From assembly GCA_958446785.1 (NCBI GenBank), contig CAUCXP010000049.1, positions 1 to 8,602 on the forward strand: a DNA stretch of 8,602 nucleotides, written 5' to 3'. The first letter of the stretch is position 1; every line of letters begins with the position of its first letter. Below the pieces are notes generated by a model that was given only the letters and a program-made list of their open reading frames with translations, had not been told where the DNA came from and searched no databases. The stretch comes from an uncultured Collinsella sp. (GTDB taxonomy: Bacteria; Actinomycetota; Coriobacteriia; Coriobacteriales; Coriobacteriaceae). Positions 5,048 through 8,602 of this stretch are shown piece by piece. The translations under genes and the position numbers were made by a program.

Positions 5048-5858
5048 AGTGGCGGTACTCGGCGATGATAAAGTCGATATCGGTCTGAAGGGTATCGAGG
5101 TTTGCCAGGCGCTCTTTGTCGGCAGGGCGCGTGCGGTAGTAGTACGGCGTCATCTGGAACACCGCCTCGATGTCGGCCTGCGTCTGGAGCGTAATGTTCG
5201 CAGACACCCGTTGCGTTCCCACCAACTCCAGCTCGGTCGTCTTCGGCAGCTTCTCATCGTTGAGATATGGCGTGTCGTAGAGCACCTCCTTGAGCCCAAA
5301 CAGATGCCGAGCACCCGGCACAACGGTGTAGAGCGAGCCCTCGGGTGCCAGCACGCGGGCAAACTCACGCTCGTTAAAGGGGGCAAAGAGCTCGGTCACC
5401 ATATCAAAGGCACCATCAGCCACAGGAATATCCTTCATGTTGGCCACGAAGTAGGTCGCATCGCCGCGCTTGGCGGCCAGGCGCACCATCTCTTTGCCCA
5501 AGTCGAACCCGTAAGCATCCACGCCCGGCACCGCACCCATGGCGCTCGTGTAGTATCCCTCGCCACAGCAAATATCGAGCAAGGTCATGGGGGTACCGGT
5601 AGATGCCGCACACCCAGGCGCCTGCTCGCGCACCAGCTCGACCATCGCATCGCGCAACGGCGCGTAGTAGCCGCGGTTCAAAAAGTCGCGACGACTGCGC
5701 GCCTGCGACTTGGGATCGCCCATGGAGTCGCCGCTCTTGGACGAGCGCAGCAGATACAGATAGCCCTCGCGCGCACGGTCAAACCGGTGTCCGCCCGCGC
5801 ACACAGCACCGCGCTCGTCGTCCACCAACGGCTCATGGCAAACGGGACACAACAACAT
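5046..5858 (-). CDS. rlmA: 23S rRNA (guanine-N1)-methyltransferase, RlmA family
   Basis: Encodes 270 residues from ATG 5858 with AAGGAG 5 nt upstream. RlmA enzymes make N1-methylguanine in helix 35 of 23S rRNA: G745 in the RlmA(I) group (E. coli) and G748 in the Gram-positive RlmA(II)/TlrB group. The N-terminal zinc finger is complete: C4-P-V-C7, C20 and H24, matching the four ligands of E. coli RlmA. FDRAREGYLYLL (25-36) and the GDS...M...ARRxFL..GYYAPLRDAM block (42-71) are characteristic of the family. SAM motif I is LLDICCGEGYYT (92-103), and the region after MTELFAPFNEREFARVLAPEG and PGARHLFGLKEVLYDTPYLN also aligns with E. coli. The C-terminal LQMTPYYYRTRP-type motif is present as FQMTPYYYRTRP. 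By taxonomy G748 is at least as likely as G745. It is divergent from the MATE gene, with a repeat cluster between. Confidence 0.9.
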   Translation of the reverse strand: MLLCPVCHEPLVDDERGAVCAGGHRFDRAREGYLYLLRSSKSGDSMGDPKSQARSRRDFLNRGYYAPLRDAMVELVREQAPGCAASTGTPMTLLDICCGEGYYTSAMGAVPGVDAYGFDLGKEMVRLAAKRGDATYFVANMKDIPVADGAFDMVTELFAPFNEREFARVLAPEGSLYTVVPGARHLFGLKEVLYDTPYLNDEKLPKTTELELVGTQRVSANITLQTQADIEAVFQMTPYYYRTRPADKERLANLDTLQTDIDFIIAEYRH

Positions 5859-5917
5859 GGCAACTCCTTAGCGCGAACAACACAACGCCCACCATTGTCG
5901 CACGCCTCCCCCGCCTC

Positions 5918-5974
5918 GTCATTGGGGACGTTCTTGTTCGACTAGTCATTTAAGAACGTCCCCAATGACTAGTC
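5918..5974. repeat. Composite inverted repeat with two mutually exclusive hairpins
   Basis: GTCATTGGGGACGTTCTT (5918-5935) and AAGAACGTCCCCAATGAC (5952-5969) are an exact 18-bp stem with a 16-nt loop. The loop itself contains the palindrome GACTAGTC (5940-5947), and a second copy follows at 5967-5974, so GACTAGTCATT (5940-5950) can pair with AATGACTAGTC (5964-5974) as an exact 11-bp alternative stem. The two folds share bases and exclude one another. There is no T-run after either. It lies in the divergent gap between rlmA and the MATE gene. Confidence 0.75.
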
Positions 5975-5976
5975 TG

Positions 5977-6031
5977 AAGGAGTGTCCCCAGCTGCCGGCA
6001 GAAAAGGAACGTCCCTAAGTGCCGACTAGTC
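5977..6031. repeat. Further direct copies of the repeat unit, with palindromes
   Basis: AAGGAGTGTCCCC (5977-5989) and AAGGAACGTCCC (6004-6015) repeat the unit AAGAACGTCCCC of 5952-5963 at spacings of 25 and 27 bp. Between them is the perfect palindrome CTGCCGGCAG (5992-6001), and the last unit ends in a third GACTAGTC (6024-6031). Together with 5918-5974 this resembles a BIME-like block of REP units in both orientations. No transposase gene is present in the window. Confidence 0.65.
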
Positions 6032-6040
6032 GATTAGGAG

Positions 6041-6046
6041 TATCAT
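6041..6046 (+). promoter_or_regulatory. Weak -10 candidate for the MATE gene
   Basis: TATCAT lies 48 bp upstream of the MATE start codon and immediately after the last repeat unit. The position 17 bp upstream holds AGTGCC, not a recognisable -35, and falls within the repeat. If used, promoter strength may depend on the repeat block. Confidence 0.25.
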
Positions 6047-6093
6047 CGTCTGCGCAAATAAGCGCGAATGAGCATGTTAGAGATTGAGAGCGT

Positions 6094-7476
6094 ATGGCAG
6101 ACACCGCATCTAAGCACATTGACATGACCACCGGCTCGCTGTGGCGCAATATTCCCCTGTTCGCCTTTCCCGTCGCCGCCACGAGCATCCTTGAGCAGCT
6201 GTCGAACCTCATCGCCACGGTCATCATCGGTAACTTCTCGGGCGACCAGGGAACCCTCGCCATGGCGGCGGTCGGCTCCAATGTTCCGCTTACCAGTCTT
6301 ATGCTCAACCTGTTTATTGGCATGTCGCTTGGCTCCAACGTGGTCATTGCCAACGCTATCGGCCGCAACGATCAGAACATGGTCAAATGCGCCGTCCATA
6401 CCTCGATTTTAATGGCGCTCGTGGGCTTTGTCGTCATCGCCCTGGGCGAGATCTTTGCCGAGCCCATGCTCGCCGCGCTCAACGTTCCCGCCGAGACCAT
6501 GCCGCTCGCCTCACTCTACCTACGCGTCTTTTTGCTGAGCATGCCCTCGATTTTGCTTTACAACTTTGAGGCCGCGATCTTCCGCTCCGTCGGCATCACC
6601 CGCATGCCGCTGCAGGCGCTTGCCGTGTCCACCGTCCTCAACATATGCCTGGACCTCGTCTTTGTCCCCGTACTCCACTGGGGCGTCGCGGGCGTCGCCA
6701 TCGCCACCGCCATCGCCTACACCGTCAGCGCCGCGACGCTCTTTGTCCGTCTGCTCAAGACCGATTCCGTCGTCCGCGTTACCCCGCGCGATCTGGCTAT
6801 CGACCCCGTCGCCCTCAAGCGCATCGTCAAGATCGGCCTGCCCGCCGGTATCCAAAGCGCCGTCTTTGCCGTCGCCAACATCATCATCCAGTCCGCCATC
6901 AACAGCTTGGGCACCGAGGTCATGGCAGCATCCAGCGCCGCCATGAGCCTGGAGTACGTGTGCTACAACCTGCTTAACAGCTTTAGCCAGGCTTGTACCA
7001 CCTTTGTGGGGCAAAACCACGGCGCTCGCCAAATCGACCGCTGCACCAAGACGCTCAAAGTCTGCCTGGTCGAAGGCGGCATCGTTGCACTCACCACGAT
7101 TATCGTTATCGTCGGTCTGGGGCGCGAGATTCTGGCGCTGTTCAACAGCGATCCCAACATCGTCTCGATCGGCTATATCCGCGTGTGCTCGATCTTCCCG
7201 GCATACGCCTTTAGCATGTTCTACGAGAACATGTCCGGCTACCTGCGCGGCTTTGGCATCTCGCTCATGCCCGCCCTCATCACCATGATCTGTGTCTGCG
7301 GCATCCGCTTCTATTGGGTATTCTGCGTGTTCCCGCACTTCCGCACCTTTGCGAACATCATGATGGTCTACCCCATCAGTCTGGGCACCACGGCGTTCTT
7401 TATGGTCGTAGCGGTATTGCTCTGCCACCCGGCACGCACCTACCGTCTGGCGCAAGCCAAGGCCGGGACGCGCTAG
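6094..7476 (+). CDS. MATE family multidrug/toxin efflux transporter
   Basis: Encodes 460 residues, the usual length for a MATE antiporter, which exports cationic drugs or metabolites in exchange for Na+ or H+ across the cytoplasmic membrane. Twelve hydrophobic stretches form two similar halves: the first half opens with SLWRNIPLFAFPVAATSILE (15-34), and the second half has the equivalent GLPAGIQSAVFAVANIIIQS near residue 250. Family marks in half one include GNFSG (46-50), AAVGSN-x-P (58-65) and GMSLGSNVVIANAIGR (76-91); half two has FVGQNHGA, the matching G-Q-N block. ATG 6094 is the first start in frame, since a TGA stop lies at 6085. The ribosome binding site is poor (GAGAG, 4 nt upstream), unlike the strong sites of its neighbours, suggesting modest translation. 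The substrate cannot be told. The gene converges on the LysR gene with only 29 bp and no clear terminator between. Confidence 0.92.
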   Translation: MADTASKHIDMTTGSLWRNIPLFAFPVAATSILEQLSNLIATVIIGNFSGDQGTLAMAAVGSNVPLTSLMLNLFIGMSLGSNVVIANAIGRNDQNMVKCAVHTSILMALVGFVVIALGEIFAEPMLAALNVPAETMPLASLYLRVFLLSMPSILLYNFEAAIFRSVGITRMPLQALAVSTVLNICLDLVFVPVLHWGVAGVAIATAIAYTVSAATLFVRLLKTDSVVRVTPRDLAIDPVALKRIVKIGLPAGIQSAVFAVANIIIQSAINSLGTEVMAASSAAMSLEYVCYNLLNSFSQACTTFVGQNHGARQIDRCTKTLKVCLVEGGIVALTTIIVIVGLGREILALFNSDPNIVSIGYIRVCSIFPAYAFSMFYENMSGYLRGFGISLMPALITMICVCGIRFYWVFCVFPHFRTFANIMMVYPISLGTTAFFMVVAVLLCHPARTYRLAQAKAGTR

Positions 7477-7505
7477 GCACACACAACTAGGTGGCACATC
7501 GGCAA

Positions 7506-8372
7506 CTAGCTCACGATATGCGAGCTCATATAGTCGATAAAGCGCCTCGTAGCGATAGGCATGGTATCCCAACTGCGCCAGGCTGCCACGACATCGCGTG
7601 AGGGAGCGTGCACGATGGGACGCACACAAATATCGGCCTGCATGCCCTCGACCGTACGACGGTAGAGCATGCTCACGCCCAAGCCCTCCTCCACCATCGC
7701 CATAATGGTGTAGTCGTCGGTGACCTCGCTCGTCACATGCGGCGACAGCCCGTGCGCCGCGAACGCATCGAGCACCAGGCTCTGCTCGCCCTCATCCAGC
7801 AGCACAAACGGCTCGGACGCCAGGTCGACGAGTGTCACCTTTTCCTTTGCCGTCAGCGGATGCTCGGCCGGCAACAATGCTACCAACTCGTCGTGATAGA
7901 CCACGCGCTTCTCGAGCCCAGCTGTAAATCCGCGCGCCGTAAAACAAAAATCAACCACGCCATCGTGTACCCATTGAGCGTTGCGCGTGTAATCGCCCTG
8001 CTTGAGGGTAAAGCGTACGCCCGGGTGCAGCGCACCAAAGTCGCGGATCACGCGTGGCAACACGGTACGACTCACGTTGGTAAATGTCGCAATGCGAATA
8101 TCAGTCGAGGAGAGCCCCAGCAGCTCCTGGCGCTTACCCTCGAGCTCGGCCTCAGCGGTCACAATCTGGCGCAGGAACGGCAGATATTGTTTACCGTCGC
8201 GCGTAAGCGAAACGCCCTGCTTACCGCGCTCGATAAGCGTGGTACCCAGCTCGCGCTCGAGTGCCTTGACGGCCTGGCTCACCGCACTTTGTGTATAGCC
8301 CAGTTCGTCCGCCGCGCCCTTAAGACTGCCGCAATCGACCACCATACAAACAATCTGATACCGCGATGCCAT
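7506..8372 (-). CDS. LysR-type transcriptional regulator
   Basis: Encodes 288 residues from ATG 8372, with GGAGG 4 nt upstream. The N-terminal winged helix-turn-helix is clear: GSLKGAADELGYTQSAVSQA (15-34), then VKALERELGTTLIER and the wing GVSLTRDGKQYLPFLRQ. A linker helix (about 60-88) leads to the periplasmic-binding-like effector domain (about 90-288), with IRIATFTNVSRTVLPRVIRDF as its first strand and helix, the VDFCFTARG strand and the AMVEEGLGVSMLYR segment before the second subdomain. Such proteins bind as tetramers and respond to a small ligand, often activating a divergent gene and repressing their own. The divergent neighbour here is an EamA-type permease, with a dyad in between, so the permease is the likely target. 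The ligand is unknown. Confidence 0.93.
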   Translation of the reverse strand: MASRYQIVCMVVDCGSLKGAADELGYTQSAVSQAVKALERELGTTLIERGKQGVSLTRDGKQYLPFLRQIVTAEAELEGKRQELLGLSSTDIRIATFTNVSRTVLPRVIRDFGALHPGVRFTLKQGDYTRNAQWVHDGVVDFCFTARGFTAGLEKRVVYHDELVALLPAEHPLTAKEKVTLVDLASEPFVLLDEGEQSLVLDAFAAHGLSPHVTSEVTDDYTIMAMVEEGLGVSMLYRRTVEGMQADICVRPIVHAPSRDVVAAWRSWDTMPIATRRFIDYMSSHIVS

Positions 8373-8397
8373 CGTGCCTCCACATCGATGTAGCCGT

Positions 8398-8407
8398 AAA
8401 ACGTTTT
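8398..8407. promoter_or_regulatory. Palindrome AAAACGTTTT upstream of the LysR gene
   Basis: A perfect 10-bp palindrome with a central CG, 26 bp upstream of the LysR start. Central-CG, A/T-flanked palindromes are typical of LacI-family operators (including cre sites), but the outer bases here (CGT on the left, GCC on the right) fit only partly. It could also be chance. Confidence 0.2.
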
Positions 8408-8427
8408 GCCAGGGCTTTTTCTGCCAA

Positions 8428-8454
8428 CATTAGTATTTCTTAATCATACTGAAG
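8428..8454. promoter_or_regulatory. Probable LysR-type operator in the divergent gap
   Basis: CATTAGTAT (8428-8436) and ATACTGAAG (8446-8454) form an interrupted dyad with 7 of 9 pairs and a 9-bp AT-rich spacer. A T-N11-A spacing (T8434, A8446) is present, though not centred on the dyad axis. The axis is near 8441, about 59 bp upstream of the transcription start expected from the permease promoter candidate at 8465-8493, close to the -65 position usual for LysR regulatory binding sites. Confidence 0.5.
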
Positions 8455-8464
8455 ATACATTCGC

Positions 8465-8493
8465 TTTACTACATCCAAATCTGGGAGCAGAAT
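8465..8493 (+). promoter_or_regulatory. Promoter candidate for the permease gene
   Basis: TTTACT (8465-8470) and CAGAAT (8488-8493) are separated by 17 bp; each matches the sigma-70 consensus at 4 of 6 positions. Such a weak promoter behind a LysR dyad suits an activated gene. The leader would be about 30 nt. Confidence 0.4.
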
Positions 8494-8530
8494 CCCTTTT
8501 ACGAAATCGTTCTGTAACAAAAGGAGCCCC

Positions 8531-8602
8531 ATGGATCGCAAAAAAGCAATCGCGCTCTCATTTTCCGTTCCCATCGCATGGGGCTTTTCGTACCCCCTTA
8601 TG
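8531..8602 (+). CDS. N-terminus of a probable EamA/DMT-family permease (partial, runs off right edge)
   Basis: Only 24 codons are in the window: MDRKKAIALSFSVPIAWGFS then YPLM. The start is clear: ATG 8531 follows AAAAGGAG (8519-8526) with a 4-nt gap. A short basic N-terminus leading into a first membrane helix that contains a W-G-F/S-S/N-x-P motif is typical of drug/metabolite transporters with EamA domains (about 300 residues, 10 helices), which export amino acids, sugars or other metabolites. Divergent pairing with a LysR regulator is common for this family. Identification rests on the first helix and context only. Confidence 0.6.
   Translation, partial: MDRKKAIALSFSVPIAWGFSYPLM

Noticed and set aside
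4995..5945. 316-codon open frame on the plus strand
   Set aside because: Antisense to rlmA and runs through the terminator region and REP-like repeats; His/Arg-rich shadow composition.
5918..6031. CRISPR array
   Set aside because: Units are palindromic, variable in length, partly inverted and lack unique spacers of constant size; REP/BIME is a better fit.
6068..6127. Short frame MSMLEIESVWQTPHLSTLT overlapping the MATE start (leader peptide?)
   Set aside because: No Shine-Dalgarno upstream of its ATG and no regulatory codon run; not supportable.
7477..7505. Direct repeat CAACTAG twice between the MATE and LysR genes as an attachment site
   Set aside because: Only 7 bp in a 29-bp gap, and the second copy includes the LysR stop codon; likely chance.
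6520..7629. 369-codon open frame on the minus strand
   Set aside because: Antisense to the MATE gene; strongly Asp/Gly/Ala/His-biased composition and no recognisable motif.
7608..8393. 261-codon open frame on the plus strand
   Set aside because: Antisense to the LysR gene with no ribosome binding site.

Overview
The window reads as a stretch of chromosome from a GC-rich Gram-positive gut actinobacterium of the Coriobacteriia. Collinsella or a close relative is my best guess, based on codon use, strong AAGGAGG-type ribosome binding sites, family content and the style of the intergenic hairpins. I have no database match behind the genus. I see no plasmid, phage, insertion sequence, CRISPR array, tRNA or rRNA gene.

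Layout from left to right. A probable AAA-type ATPase gene starts at 82 and runs off the left edge (minus). Next is a long minus-strand translational GTPase related to Tet(M)/EF-G (176-2179), with a REP-like hairpin lying across its stop codon. A 306-base gap (2180-2485) holds overlapping divergent -10 elements, several GC-rich hairpins and a bidirectional terminator, and may encode a small RNA of about 200 nt on the plus strand. A GNAT acetyltransferase (minus) and a 98-residue zinc-ribbon protein (plus) diverge from a 74-77 bp gap occupied by a large inverted repeat. The zinc-ribbon gene converges on rsmJ (minus). Upstream of rsmJ is a 47-residue single-pass membrane protein (minus). A four-helix membrane protein of 133 residues (plus) diverges from it and ends in a strong terminator. 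A second REP-like hairpin touches the stop codon of an RlmA-type 23S rRNA methyltransferase (minus). A complex repeat cluster (5918-6031) separates this gene from a MATE efflux transporter (plus). The MATE gene converges on a LysR-type regulator (minus). That regulator is divergent from an EamA/DMT-type permease cut by the right edge, with a likely LysR operator and permease promoter between them.

Three of the minus-strand genes act on the ribosome: the Tet(M)-like GTPase, RsmJ (16S m2G1516) and RlmA (23S m1G745 or G748). They are not one operon, since divergent genes, terminators and hairpins separate them. The LysR/permease pair looks like a classical self-contained regulatory unit.

The least ordinary content is intergenic. 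There are three REP-like structures sharing a GGGAC/GTCCC core, two of them overlapping stop codons. A motif TTGGTATmAy occurs four times in two separate promoter regions. There is an unidentified structured RNA candidate and a tiny membrane protein gene that ordinary length cut-offs would miss.
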